Source: Mycolicibacterium lutetiense
GTDB taxonomy: Bacteria > Actinomycetota > Actinomycetes > Mycobacteriales > Mycobacteriaceae
Assembly (NCBI RefSeq): GCF_017876775.1
Contig: NZ_JAGIOP010000002.1
Span: 4,311,270-4,375,269, forward strand
DNA: 64,000 nt
Direction: 5' to 3'
Shown here: positions 35,299 to 44,177 of the stretch, in pieces
Numbering within the stretch: position 1 is the stretch's first letter
Layout: every line of letters starts with the position of its first letter
The notes under the pieces: model-generated
What the model was told of the DNA's origin: nothing
Seen by the model: only the letters and a program-made list of their open reading frames with translations
Databases searched by the model: none
Program-made: the position numbers and the translations under genes

Positions 35299-35713
35299 GG
35301 TGGGGATACTGAGCCGTGCCCATTGGTCCCTCGTTCCAGGCGAACGGACCGCCAATCTCGGTCTCGAAGTCGTCGACGTCGGATCGATCAGGAAGGGTTG
35401 CCGGTGCACCGTCCGCGACGGCGGCCAAGTGTCGATTGATGATCGAACTCGGTGTCGTGCAATTGCTTTCGCGGCACAGCGGAGCAAACTCCGCGTCTTG
35501 GTTCAGCAAGCTCGCCGCAATGAATGCCTGCCGAGCGACTCCCCCCGATGCGACAAGGCTTTCGGTGAGCGGTTCGAAATCGATGATGGTTTCTTGGCCG
35601 ATGGCATCCAACGCAAGCAGGCACTCCAGAACGGATACGCGCAATTCGTCGAGTACTTCCACCGCCAGGGCGGTGGCGGCTTCTTTCCGGTCGATCATCC
35701 TCTCGAGAACCAT
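35299..35713 (-). pseudogene. 5' part of hypothetical gene split by IS21 element
   Basis: This minus-strand segment starts at ATG 35713 and codes for the first about 138 residues, mostly helical at first (AATALAVEVLDELRVSVLECLL) and then a mixed region ending GTAQYPHL at the IS21 border. It continues in frame into 32653-32401. An alternative start is ATG 35698. A 19-bp motif shared with the XRE promoter lies just upstream at 35720-35738. Function is unknown. Confidence 0.7.
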
Positions 35714-35719
35714 CCGGCG

Positions 35720-35738
35720 AATGTACTACTAGTAGGGC
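35720..35738. promoter_or_regulatory. Palindromic motif (copy 2), shared with XRE promoter
   Basis: AATGTACTACTAGTAGGGC is identical to 11161-11179 and holds the palindrome CTACTAGTAG. It lies 7 bp upstream of the start of the split gene at 35713, so the XRE regulator at 11188 may control that gene. No other copy was noticed in the window. Confidence 0.5.
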
Positions 35739-35894
35739 TAGCTAACTGCATCCGCGCGAGTGGAGCCGATTGGCCAACAGTCAGGGGCGCGCTTCGCGAT
35801 TCTCGGGCCGCCCAATCATGGCTCAACGGCGTGTTCCGTCTTGTGGCTATAGAAACGTGGATCCGCATCGAACTCACCTCGGCATATCTGACAA

Positions 35895-35932
35895 CTATCG
35901 CGCATCGATGCAACAGTTTTAACAGGCGATAG
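35895..35932. other. Island right border with short inverted repeat
   Basis: CTATCGC (35895-35901) and GCGATAG (35926-35932) form an inverted repeat that ends exactly where sequence homologous to pstA begins (about 35934). It may mark a recombination or integration junction of the island. The match is short and could be chance. Confidence 0.3.
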
Positions 35933-35933
35933 A

Positions 35934-36224
35934 ATGTCGGGCATCGTCACCGGAATCATGCTGGCGCTGGCCCGCGTGATGGGCGAGACCGCGCCGCTGC
36001 TGATCCTGGTCGGCTACGCCCAGGCGATGAACTTCGACATGTTCGGCGGGTTCATGGGATCGCTGCCGGGCATGATGTACGACCAGATCTCGGCAGGGGC
36101 GGGGGCCAACCCGGTGCCCACCGACCGAATGTGGGGTGCGGCGCTGACGCTGATCGTGCTGATCGCCCTGCTCAATGTCGGCGCTCGTATGGTCGCCAAA
36201 CTCTTTTCCCCCAAGAAGGTGTAG
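35934..36224 (+). pseudogene. pstA: 5'-truncated native pstA
   Basis: The 96 codons from SGIVTGIMLALARVMGETAP to the stop match the last third of PstA: compare the intact copy at 26468, whose [20 protein letters not shown] starts near residue 204. About 200 N-terminal residues, including most membrane segments and the EAA loop, are missing. The remaining piece cannot form a permease. It sits 9 bp before the native pstB, so an original chromosomal pst operon was cut here by the island border. Confidence 0.85.
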
Positions 36225-36233
36225 GAGCCATCC

Positions 36234-37010
36234 ATGGCCAAGCGGCTGGATCTCAAGGACGTCAACATCTATTACGGCGCGTTCCATGCCGTTTCCGAGG
36301 TTTCGCTGTCGGTGCAGCCGCGCAGCGTGATGGCCTTCATCGGCCCGTCGGGTTGCGGTAAGTCGACGGTGCTGCGGACGTTGAACCGCATGCACGAGGT
36401 GATCCCGGGCGCCCGCGTCGAAGGTTCGGTGTTGCTCGACGGTGAGAACATCTACGGCGCCGGGGTGGACCCGGTGGGGGTTCGCAAGACCATCGGCATG
36501 GTGTTCCAGCGCCCGAATCCGTTCCCCACCATGTCGATTCGTGACAACGTGGTGGCCGGTCTGAAGCTGCAGGGCGTGCGCAACAAGAAGGCCCTGGACG
36601 AGGTGGCCGAACGCTCGCTGCGCGGAGCCAACCTGTGGAACGAGGTCAAGGACCGTCTGGACAAGCCCGGCGGCGGCCTGTCTGGTGGTCAGCAGCAGCG
36701 GTTGTGCATCGCCCGCGCGATCGCGGTGCAGCCGGACGTGCTGCTGATGGATGAGCCCTGCTCGGCGCTCGACCCGATCTCGACGCTGGCGATCGAGGAT
36801 CTGATCTCCACGCTCAAGCAGGATTTCACGATCGTCATCGTCACGCACAACATGCAGCAGGCTGCCCGGGTGAGCGATCAGACCGCGTTCTTCAATCTGG
36901 AGGCCACCGGTAAGCCTGGCAAGCTGATCGAGATCGACGACACCGAGAAGATCTTCTCCAACCCCACCCAGAAGGCAACCGAGGACTACATCTCCGGCCG
37001 CTTCGGCTGA
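36234..37010 (+). CDS. pstB: Native phosphate transporter ATPase PstB/PhoT
   Basis: A 258-residue ABC ATPase with Walker [18 protein letters not shown] and [11 protein letters not shown]. It lies in the conserved order pst-phoY2-Rv0822c-like gene-dusB-desA1 and is therefore the chromosomal copy (PhoT of M. tuberculosis). Its upstream operon genes are missing or truncated, so its promoter may be lost; expression might depend on the sequence at 35714-35930. It could still serve the island permease, being about 94% identical to the island PstB. Confidence 0.94.
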   Translation: MAKRLDLKDVNIYYGAFHAVSEVSLSVQPRSVMAFIGPSGCGKSTVLRTLNRMHEVIPGARVEGSVLLDGENIYGAGVDPVGVRKTIGMVFQRPNPFPTMSIRDNVVAGLKLQGVRNKKALDEVAERSLRGANLWNEVKDRLDKPGGGLSGGQQQRLCIARAIAVQPDVLLMDEPCSALDPISTLAIEDLISTLKQDFTIVIVTHNMQQAARVSDQTAFFNLEATGKPGKLIEIDDTEKIFSNPTQKATEDYISGRFG

Positions 37011-37016
37011 CCTGCC

Positions 37017-37030
37017 GACGCCGCGGCGTC
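37017..37030. terminator. Palindromic terminator between pstB and oxidoreductase
   Basis: GACGCCGCGGCGTC is a perfect 14-bp palindrome just after the pstB stop and overlapping the stop of the convergent gene. It may form a short bidirectional hairpin, with little room for a loop, so this is tentative. Confidence 0.35.
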
Positions 37031-38003
37031 AGGGGGTCAGCACGACGCGCGTCCCCGAGGGTTCAGCACTGGACCAGGCCTCGGCGACGTCGGCCAATGG
37101 CCTTGCCTGGGTGCGTAATTCGAGCTTCCCGTCGGCGACCATGGCAAACAGTCGGGGCAGCGCCTCGGTGCGGGCCCGGATCAACACCTCTGGCGGGACA
37201 CTGCCGATGCCCACGCCGCTCAGGGTGATCCCGGTACCGCGCAGCACCCCGGCATCCAGCGGTAGCGTCGGCCCCGTCATCGACCCGATCTGGACGAACC
37301 GGGTCGGGTGGTAATGCGCGGCCGGATGGCTGGCCGCCAGCGCGGTGAGCACCTGGGCGGCGGGCTCGCCCCATAGGTAGTCGAGTACCGCGTCGAACGG
37401 GCGCCGGGCATGCATCTCGGCGACCCGGGCGCCCAGGTCCTGCTCGCCGAGGGCGATGGTGGCGTGGGCTCCGGCCGAGCGCAGCCATGCGAGCCGCGCG
37501 GTGTTGCGGCCGGCGGCCACCACCGTCTCGGCACCGAACATGGCGGTGGCCAATTGCACTGCCATCGAACCGGTTACGCCGGTAGCCCCCAGTACCAGCA
37601 CATGATCGCCGGGTTTGACCGCTGCGGCGTGCGACAGTGCGGTCCAGGCAGAAATCCCCGGGTTGGGCAGGGCGGCGGCGGTCACCGAGTCGACGTGCGC
37701 CGGTATCTCGACGCCGGAGTGGGGGTCGACGAGTGCGCGCTGCGCCATCATCCCCGAGTATCCGAGGGAGCCGGTGTAGATGCGGCGGCCGTCGGCGAGA
37801 CGGGCGACACCGTCGACGCCGGGAATGGCCGGGAGCTGAACTTCCTTGCTGGCGTAGTGCTTTCCTGACACCAGGGCGCGGGTGAGGTTGGTCAGGGCCG
37901 ATGCTTCGACGGCCGCCACCTCGGCGCCGTCGTGCGACTGGGGCTCAGGTACGTCGGTGTAGACGGGGTGCTTGCCCCATTCGGTGACCAGTGCTGCCAG
38001 CAT
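37029..38003 (-). CDS. Zinc-independent medium-chain oxidoreductase (quinone reductase-like)
   Basis: A 324-residue MDR-superfamily protein. The N-terminal GroES-like part is followed by a nucleotide-binding motif VLVLGATGVTGSMAVQLA near residue 145. Zinc-ligand cysteines of alcohol dehydrogenases are absent, so a quinone-oxidoreductase type is likely. ATG 38003 follows AAAGGGG; the upstream in-frame start at 38027 is less likely. It is divergent from a MarR-like regulator, with GTTTC-N4-GAAAC-type repeats between them. Confidence 0.8.
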   Translation of the reverse strand: MLAALVTEWGKHPVYTDVPEPQSHDGAEVAAVEASALTNLTRALVSGKHYASKEVQLPAIPGVDGVARLADGRRIYTGSLGYSGMMAQRALVDPHSGVEIPAHVDSVTAAALPNPGISAWTALSHAAAVKPGDHVLVLGATGVTGSMAVQLATAMFGAETVVAAGRNTARLAWLRSAGAHATIALGEQDLGARVAEMHARRPFDAVLDYLWGEPAAQVLTALAASHPAAHYHPTRFVQIGSMTGPTLPLDAGVLRGTGITLSGVGIGSVPPEVLIRARTEALPRLFAMVADGKLELRTQARPLADVAEAWSSAEPSGTRVVLTP

Positions 38004-38031
38004 GTCGACCCCTTTGGTTTCTGGCAATATG

Positions 38032-38092
38032 GTTTCTGTGGAAACAATCTACGCGGAAGGGTCGTCGGTGGCAATATGGTTTCCGTGAAAAC
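38032..38092. promoter_or_regulatory. Two repeated operator sites between oxidoreductase and MarR-like gene
   Basis: GTTTCTGTGGAAAC (38032-38045) and GTTTCCGTGAAAAC (38079-38092) are imperfect inverted repeats, each preceded by GGCAATATG. The first lies before the oxidoreductase, the second over the start of the regulator gene. The layout fits divergent control by the regulator itself. Confidence 0.6.
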
Positions 38093-38603
38093 CAAACCCG
38101 AGCTGATCGACGCCATCACCGGGCTCATGGCCACGGTGTCCGACCGGCTCGGGAACGACGGGGACGGCGACGCGGAGCGTGACTTCATGGCCGCCGGATG
38201 CCCGCCGCGACTGCAGCAGGCCGTGCGGACGCTACCGACGTCGTCGATACACCTGCTGGCGGAGATCGCCGACGGCCCGATCAGCGTGGTCGGGCTGGCG
38301 GCACGGTCCGGCCGGCTCAAGGGCACGGTGTCCAAACACGTACAGCGGCTGGTCGAGGCCGGCCTCGCGGTTCGTAAGCCCGTACCCGGCAACCGCAAGG
38401 AGATCGAGCTCGGCCTGACCGCCGACGGCGAACTCGTCGTCGATGTGCACCGGCAACTGCACGAGGAGATGGACCGCGGGACCCGCGAGTTCCTGCTGCG
38501 CTACAGCGGCGCGGACCTGCAGGTGCTGGTGAAGATCCTGGGGGACCTGGCCGGCGCGCACAAGGACGGGGTCCGTCTCGTGCCGCCCGCCGGCCGGTCC
38601 TGA
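38076..38603 (+). CDS. MarR-like winged-helix regulator
   Basis: A 175-residue regulator with the central winged helix IHLLAEIADGPISVVGLAARSGRLKGTVSKHVQRL (described over residues about 60-95) followed by the wing and a C-terminal dimerisation helix. ATG 38076 lies inside a duplicated GGCAATATGGTTTC element, suggesting a leaderless, self-regulated gene. It is divergent from the oxidoreductase, its likely target. The ligand is unknown. Confidence 0.75.
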   Translation: MVSVKTKPELIDAITGLMATVSDRLGNDGDGDAERDFMAAGCPPRLQQAVRTLPTSSIHLLAEIADGPISVVGLAARSGRLKGTVSKHVQRLVEAGLAVRKPVPGNRKEIELGLTADGELVVDVHRQLHEEMDRGTREFLLRYSGADLQVLVKILGDLAGAHKDGVRLVPPAGRS

Positions 38604-38606
38604 GCC

Positions 38607-39272
38607 CTACTTCGAGGAAACCGACTCGTCTTCCGGGTAGGAACCGGTGACCTGGAAGATGACCCGCCGGGCCACCTCGACGGCGTGGTCGGCGAAGCGC
38701 TCGTAGAAGCGGCTCAACAATGTCACGTCGACGGCAGCGGTCACGCCGTGCTTCCACTCCCGGTCCATCAGCACCGAGAACAGGTGGCGATGCAGGTCAT
38801 CCATCGCATCGTCTTCCTCCTGGATCCGGGCGGCCTTTTCCGGATCCTGGGTGAGCAGCACCTCACGGGCGGCGTGCCCCAGTTCGACGGCCACCCGGCC
38901 CATCTCGGCGAAGTACCCGTTCACTTCTTCGGGCAGCACGTGTTGAGGGTGGCGGCGGCGCGCGATCTTGGCCACATGCAGCGCCAGCGCGCCCATCCGG
39001 TCCACGTCGGCGACGATCTGAATGGAACCCACCACCGCACGCAGATCACCGGCCACGGGCGCCTGCAGCGCGAGCAACACGAACGCAGACTCCTCGGCCT
39101 GGATGCTGAGCGTGCTCATTTGATCGTGATCGCTGATGACCTGTTCGGCGAGGGCCAGATCGGCCTGCAGCAGCGCCTGGGTGGCATGCTCCATTGCGGT
39201 ACCCGCCACATCGCACATCGCGCCGAGTTGGTCCGTGAGTGAATGCAGCTGCTCGTGGTATTGGGTACGCAT
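38607..39272 (-). CDS. phoY2: PhoU-family phosphate signalling regulator
   Basis: A 221-residue all-helical protein with two PhoU three-helix bundles. The metal-binding E/DxxxD motifs are visible as [17 protein letters not shown] and [16 protein letters not shown]. It links the Pst transporter to the SenX3-RegX3 type phosphate response in mycobacteria. Its position after phoT and before the LytR-CpsA-Psr gene matches PhoY2 (Rv0821c). It is convergent with the regulator gene, with 3 bp between stops. Confidence 0.92.
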   Translation of the reverse strand: MRTQYHEQLHSLTDQLGAMCDVAGTAMEHATQALLQADLALAEQVISDHDQMSTLSIQAEESAFVLLALQAPVAGDLRAVVGSIQIVADVDRMGALALHVAKIARRRHPQHVLPEEVNGYFAEMGRVAVELGHAAREVLLTQDPEKAARIQEEDDAMDDLHRHLFSVLMDREWKHGVTAAVDVTLLSRFYERFADHAVEVARRVIFQVTGSYPEDESVSSK

Positions 39273-39357
39273 GCTGCCAGATTAGGCGGTCGGCGGCCAT
39301 GTCGTCACGATGCGACGGTGAACGAACGGTGAATGCAAGTCCGCCCGGATCGCCGGA

Positions 39358-41562
39358 CTATTCGCAGGTGGTGTCGGCGGCGTTGGTGACGGTCAGGTCC
39401 TCGGGGAGATGCGTCGGGCTGGCGCCGGTGCCTTTCAGCACGTGCACCTGCACTTCCGACCCGCTCGGGCTCGGGGCGCCCACCGAGTAGAAATCGGAGC
39501 CCAGCACCACCTGCACCACGTCGCCCATGCCCGTCACCCGCTCGATGGTCGGGTTGGTGAAGGAGCTGGCCACGGTCGCCGCCGCTTCCTCGTTCCCGGG
39601 GGAGAAGAACACCGTCGTCGCCGGAAGAATGCTCGGGTAGTCGTCGGGGGTGTTGACGTTGAAACCGTGTTCCTCCAGTTCGGTGGCCGCGGTCGAAGCC
39701 AGCCCGCTCTGGCCCGTCGAGTTCGACACCTGCACCGTGACCTGCTGTGGTTCGGTGGTGATGGCGTTGACCGTCTCACCGCTGCCCGTTGAGACCGGCG
39801 CAGGCGCCGGCGCTGTCGACTGGGGTGTCTCCGAGGGGGCAGCGGCCTGGACGGACGAGGTCGCCGATTCCGGGGTGCCGGGCACCGGGGTGTTGTCCGG
39901 ATTCTTCTCACCGGGCAGCGGGTCGTCGTTGATGATCGCGTCGAACAGGGATCGCATGTCGTCGGTGCGCGGGACCTCGTTGCCGTATTCGTCGGCATAA
40001 CCCACCGTCGGCACCGTCACGAAGGTGATCCGGCCCGCGTTCACACCCTGGACCGACTGTCCGAGGTCGACGAGGTCCTTGGTCTTGATGTTGTCAACGA
40101 AGCTGTCGCTGATGAACATGTTGACCACGTTGTTCAACTTGGTCAGCGAGAAAAAGGTGTCCCGGGAGATCAGCGTGCGCAGCAGCGAGGAGAGGAACAG
40201 CTGCTGTCGTTTGATGCGGCCGTAATCCCCGTTGTACTCGGTGGTGACCTGGCGGGCGCGCACGTAGTTCAGCGCGGTGTGGCCGTCGATCGTCTGACGG
40301 CCGGCGTTGGCCAGCACGGTGCCCAACTCATAATCCTCGAGCGGGGTGGTGCTGCACACCTCTATCCCGCCGACTGCGTCGACCATCTTCGAGAAGCCCG
40401 AGAAGTCGACGGCCATGAACCGGTTGATGGACAGGCCCGACAACTTCTGGATCACCTTCACCAGGCATTTCGGGCCGCCGAAGGCGAAGGCCGAGTTCAG
40501 CTTGGTCTCGGTGTAGATCTCGTCCGGGCCGTAGGTCTCGGTCTCCTCGTCATACAGCGGACCGTAGGTCGCCGACTCCGGGTTCCAGGGCTCGCACTTC
40601 ATCGGGGTGATCGACAGATCGCGCGGGAACGACACGGCGACAACACGCCGCCGGTCCGCCGGGATGTTCACCAGCATGATGGTGTCGGACCGGGCTCCGC
40701 CGGCGTCCTCGGTGCCGCCGGCGCCCATACCGCCGTTCTCGCCGAACCGGCTGTCGGTGCCGACGATCAGGAAGTTCTCATCGCCGAACTGGGAGTTGGG
40801 GTCGAGGATGTCGCGTGAATTGAGGTCGAGCGCAGCCACCTTGTTGAGGCTGTTGTTCTTCGAGCTCTGCCACTGCCAGGCACTGCCGGTCAGCACCAGG
40901 GTGAGGATCGCGAGCATCGCCGTGGCGGCTCGTCCGGCCAGCAACACCCGGCGGTTGATCGGTGGCCGTACCTTTTCGATTTCATCGGTGTCGGCGCGAT
41001 CGTGCGTATCTTGCGGCGCCGGGCGGGCCTGCCACGACGGGGGCGCCGTGGGTAGGTCGTACTCGTAGACCGGCAGGGCCGGCAGTACGTCGGTGTTCGC
41101 GGCGTCGAACGCACGGTGATCCGGAGAGTCCTCGAAAGGCTCCGGGAACTCCTCGGCCTCGAGGAAATCCCGGGGTTCATCCTCCTCAGGGTCGATCCGC
41201 ACCGCTTCGATCACGTCGGTCGGGTCGGGTACCCGGGGGCGGACATACGCCGGTGCATACGCGGGCTCTGGCTCGGGCTCTGGCTCTGCTTCGGGCTCCG
41301 GGTCGTCGGGTTCCAGTCGGTGGCGGGTCGGCGCGAACCCGGTCCCGGCGACCTTGGCGATCAGATCGGCGACAGTTACCCCGTCAGCGTGACTGCCGGT
41401 GGCCTCATCGAGGGGTGAATCGTCGGGTGGCGGCGCATCCTGGCGTTCCCACGGCGCGGCGCCTGGCAAAGGCTCACGGGATCGGGTAATCCATTGGTTG
41501 TCCGACGAATCCTCCGGGGCGCGGCGTCGACGGCCGGGAGTGGCGTTATCACCGTCACTCAT
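39358..41562 (-). CDS. LytR-CpsA-Psr family protein (Rv0822c-like)
   Basis: A 734-residue protein. The N-terminal about 200 residues are acidic and Pro-rich and probably cytoplasmic. One membrane segment follows near 210-230 (AMLAILTLVLTGSAW). The LytR-CpsA-Psr domain (about 265-480; FPRDLSITP, FAFGGPKCLVKVIQKLSG, ARQVTTEYNGDYGRIKRQQ) can transfer glycopolymers to peptidoglycan. A LytR_C domain is at the C-terminus (about 630-725). In mycobacteria such proteins attach arabinogalactan. Its ATG overlaps the stop of a 56-residue upstream ORF. Confidence 0.9.
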   Translation of the reverse strand: MSDGDNATPGRRRRAPEDSSDNQWITRSREPLPGAAPWERQDAPPPDDSPLDEATGSHADGVTVADLIAKVAGTGFAPTRHRLEPDDPEPEAEPEPEPEPAYAPAYVRPRVPDPTDVIEAVRIDPEEDEPRDFLEAEEFPEPFEDSPDHRAFDAANTDVLPALPVYEYDLPTAPPSWQARPAPQDTHDRADTDEIEKVRPPINRRVLLAGRAATAMLAILTLVLTGSAWQWQSSKNNSLNKVAALDLNSRDILDPNSQFGDENFLIVGTDSRFGENGGMGAGGTEDAGGARSDTIMLVNIPADRRRVVAVSFPRDLSITPMKCEPWNPESATYGPLYDEETETYGPDEIYTETKLNSAFAFGGPKCLVKVIQKLSGLSINRFMAVDFSGFSKMVDAVGGIEVCSTTPLEDYELGTVLANAGRQTIDGHTALNYVRARQVTTEYNGDYGRIKRQQLFLSSLLRTLISRDTFFSLTKLNNVVNMFISDSFVDNIKTKDLVDLGQSVQGVNAGRITFVTVPTVGYADEYGNEVPRTDDMRSLFDAIINDDPLPGEKNPDNTPVPGTPESATSSVQAAAPSETPQSTAPAPAPVSTGSGETVNAITTEPQQVTVQVSNSTGQSGLASTAATELEEHGFNVNTPDDYPSILPATTVFFSPGNEEAAATVASSFTNPTIERVTGMGDVVQVVLGSDFYSVGAPSPSGSEVQVHVLKGTGASPTHLPEDLTVTNAADTTCE

Positions 41563-41729
41563 GTCCTACCGGCCTCCGACTCGTCGGCTCGCGCGTGCGC
41601 GTCGGTGCGCATCGTTCCCGCGGTGTCACTGGGTGCTGCTGAGGTATTTGTCCTCATCTCTTTTAGCAGCACGGCGCCGGGCTGGCTACCTGAGCCGGCC
41701 GCGGCAAGGTTCTCATCGTACTGAGACAT
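41559..41729 (-). CDS. Possible 56-aa ORF coupled to LytR-CpsA-Psr gene
   Basis: ATG 41729 to TGA 41559 encodes 56 residues: it begins MSQYDENLAAAGSGSQPG and is hydrophilic throughout. Its stop overlaps the next gene's start (ATGA), which suggests translational coupling. There is no strong ribosome binding site and no recognised family. It could instead be an untranslated or leader-peptide region. Confidence 0.4.
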   Translation of the reverse strand: MSQYDENLAAAGSGSQPGAVLLKEMRTNTSAAPSDTAGTMRTDAHARADESEAGRT

Positions 41730-41796
41730 CCTGGGGGTGGGCTAGACCCATCCCGATGACAGGGCTGTCTCAATGTCATCTCGGTGCGAGTCCACG

Positions 41797-42981
41797 TCAG
41801 CCTCCGGAATGCATCACATCGGCCCCGACCGGTACTGCGCAGTCGTCAGGATCGTCGAGCCATCCCTCGGGCAACGACACCGAAGCGGCCGAGCCCTGGC
41901 GCCCGCGCGGTCCGGTGGCCGCGGGCGGGAACGGGGCGTCGCCGTCCAGTTGGTCGAGCAGCCCGTCGAGTTCGGCACGGGTCTTGACCAGGGCCAGCCC
42001 CCGCCGCAGGTCGGCGCCGGCCGGGAACCCGTGCATGTACCACGCCACGTGCTTGCGGATGTCGCGCATGGCCTTGTCCTCGCCGAAGTGCTCGGTGAGC
42101 AGTTCGCCGTGGCGGCGCACGATGTCGGCCACCTCGCCCAGGTTCGGCGGGGTGGCCGCGCGGCGCCCGTTGAACGCTGCCGAGAGTTCGGCGAACAGCC
42201 ATGGCCGACCCAGGCAGCCGCGGCCGATCACCACGCCGTCGCAGCCGGTCGCAGCCATCATCGCGAGCGCGTCCTCGGCCTCGAAGATGTCACCGTTGCC
42301 CAGTACCGGGATGCCGGTGACATGGGCTTTGAGCGCCGCGATCTGATCCCAGTCGGCGGTGCCCGAATAACGTTGTGCCGCAGTGCGGGCATGGAGTGCG
42401 ACGGCTACCGCCCCCTCCTCGGCAGCGATCCGCCCGGCGTCCAGATGGGTGTGATGGGCGTCGTCGATGCCGATCCGGAACTTCACCGTCACCGGAATGT
42501 CGGTGCCCGCAACGCCCCGCACCGCAGCCGCCACGATCTGGCCGAACAGGCGACGCTTGTAAGGCAGTGCCGATCCGCCGCCACGCTTGGTGACTTTGGG
42601 CACCGGGCAGCCGAAATTCATGTCGATGTGGTCGGCCATGCCCTCGTCGGCGATCATCTTGGCCGCGAGGTAGGTGGTTTCGGGGTCCACGGTGTAGAGC
42701 TGCAGCGACCGCGGCGATTCGTCGGGGCCGAACGTCGTCATGTGCAGGGTCACCGGGTGGCGCTCGACCAGGGCCCGCGCCGTGACCATCTCGCACACAT
42801 ACAGCCCGCTGACGGTTCCGGCGCGGGCGATCTCGAGCTCGCGGCACAGCGTGCGGAACGCCACGTTGGTCACCCCGGCCATCGGAGCGAGCACGACGGG
42901 GCTCGGCAACGCGAACGGCCCGATCCGCAAGGGGGATCGGGCCGGCGCTGCCGTTGCAGGGGGTGGGGCCGTCAGCGTCAT
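41797..42981 (-). CDS. dusB: tRNA-dihydrouridine synthase DusB
   Basis: A 394-residue FMN enzyme that reduces uridine in the tRNA D-loop. The N-terminal TIM barrel starts with VVLAPMAGVTNVAFRTLC. The conserved DMNFGCPVPKVTKRGGGSAL contains the catalytic Cys. GCDGVVIGRGCLGRPWLF binds FMN phosphate. The start overlaps the desA1 stop by ATGA. It corresponds to Rv0823c in the conserved order. Confidence 0.93.
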   Translation of the reverse strand: MTLTAPPPATAAPARSPLRIGPFALPSPVVLAPMAGVTNVAFRTLCRELEIARAGTVSGLYVCEMVTARALVERHPVTLHMTTFGPDESPRSLQLYTVDPETTYLAAKMIADEGMADHIDMNFGCPVPKVTKRGGGSALPYKRRLFGQIVAAAVRGVAGTDIPVTVKFRIGIDDAHHTHLDAGRIAAEEGAVAVALHARTAAQRYSGTADWDQIAALKAHVTGIPVLGNGDIFEAEDALAMMAATGCDGVVIGRGCLGRPWLFAELSAAFNGRRAATPPNLGEVADIVRRHGELLTEHFGEDKAMRDIRKHVAWYMHGFPAGADLRRGLALVKTRAELDGLLDQLDGDAPFPPAATGPRGRQGSAASVSLPEGWLDDPDDCAVPVGADVMHSGG

Positions 42982-43982
42982 GCCGTCGACGAGGACGACA
43001 CCAGCAGGTTCTTCATGGCCTTCTTCTCGGCGACCTTGCGCTCGCGCTCCAGGCGGCGTTCCTTGGCCACCTCGAACTTATCGCACGCGTCCTCGAGTTC
43101 CTCGATGATGCGGCCGAGGTCGTCGCGCAGTCGGGCACCCTCGCCGGTGAAGTCCTCGCGCTCGAAGATGCGCCACTTGCGCAGCACGGGCATCACCACG
43201 TCGTCCAGGTGGATACGCGGGTCGTACACGCCGCCGACGGCAATGATGACGGCCTTACGGCGGAAGTCGGGAACCGTGTAACCGGGCATCCTGAAGTTGT
43301 CCAGCACGCGGTGCAGCGAGCCCATGCCCTGGTTGGGAGAGATGTCCAGACCGGCCGCCGAGACGTCCCGGTAGAAGATCATGTGCAGGTTCTCGTCGGC
43401 GGAGATGCGCTGCAGCAGTTGGTCGGCGATCGGGTCGTCGCAGGCCTTACCGGTGTTGCGGTGGCTGACGCGGGTCGCGAGTTCCTGGAACGACACGTAC
43501 ATCACCGAGTCGAACAGACTCTCGGCGAACAGGTCGCCCTGCTGGTTCTGACCGGGGGAGAAGCCGCGGGTGACCTGCTCGACGCGCAGTTCTTCCAGCT
43601 CGACGGGGTCGACGGCGCGGGTCACCACGAGGTAGTCGCGCAGGGCGATGCCGTGCCGGTTCTCCTCGGCAGTCCAGCGGTTCACCCAGTCGCCCCAGGC
43701 GCCGTCCATGCCCATGTTCATCGCGATCTCGCGGTGATACGAGGGCAGGTTGTCCTCGGTGAGCAGGTTCTGCACCATCGCGGTCTTGGCGACCTCGGAC
43801 AGCTTGGACTGTCCCGGCTCCCAGTCCTGGCCGCCGAGCGCGTAGTAGTTCTTGCCGTCTGACCACGGGATGAAGTCGTGTGGGTTCCAGTCCTTACGCA
43901 TCCGCATGTGGCGGTTGATGCTGGTCTCAACGACAGGCTCGAGTTCATGCAGGAGCTGCAGGTCGGTGTATTCCTGCGACAT
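42978..43982 (-). CDS. desA1: Acyl-[acyl-carrier-protein] desaturase DesA1
   Basis: A 334-residue soluble diiron desaturase. The two iron-binding motifs are EENRHG (near residue 107) and DENLHM (near 191). It inserts a double bond into acyl-ACP chains and in mycobacteria is essential for mycolic acid synthesis. It starts the operon desA1-dusB-(small ORF)-LytR-CpsA-Psr on the minus strand. Position and sequence match Rv0824c. The C-terminal helix is Lys/Glu-rich. Confidence 0.93.
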   Translation of the reverse strand: MSQEYTDLQLLHELEPVVETSINRHMRMRKDWNPHDFIPWSDGKNYYALGGQDWEPGQSKLSEVAKTAMVQNLLTEDNLPSYHREIAMNMGMDGAWGDWVNRWTAEENRHGIALRDYLVVTRAVDPVELEELRVEQVTRGFSPGQNQQGDLFAESLFDSVMYVSFQELATRVSHRNTGKACDDPIADQLLQRISADENLHMIFYRDVSAAGLDISPNQGMGSLHRVLDNFRMPGYTVPDFRRKAVIIAVGGVYDPRIHLDDVVMPVLRKWRIFEREDFTGEGARLRDDLGRIIEELEDACDKFEVAKERRLERERKVAEKKAMKNLLVSSSSTA

Positions 43983-44177
43983 GTTGCTCCACCCTCCTCG
44001 CGCCCGATGGACGCTCAGTTATCTGTACCTGTTGGTAGCAGTCAATATATCTGTGTAAACCGGTGACATCAAGTTGTCACCCATGGTGTCTCGCGAGTCC
44101 TGCGTCACGTGTGATGCGCCGGTAGAGTTCGCACGGACACCTGTCGTCGTATACCCACACTCGGAGGTTGGGCACAC

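Noticed and set aside
41773..43281. Long plus-strand frame across dusB and desA1
   Set aside because: It overlaps two well-identified genes and has no recognisable domain.
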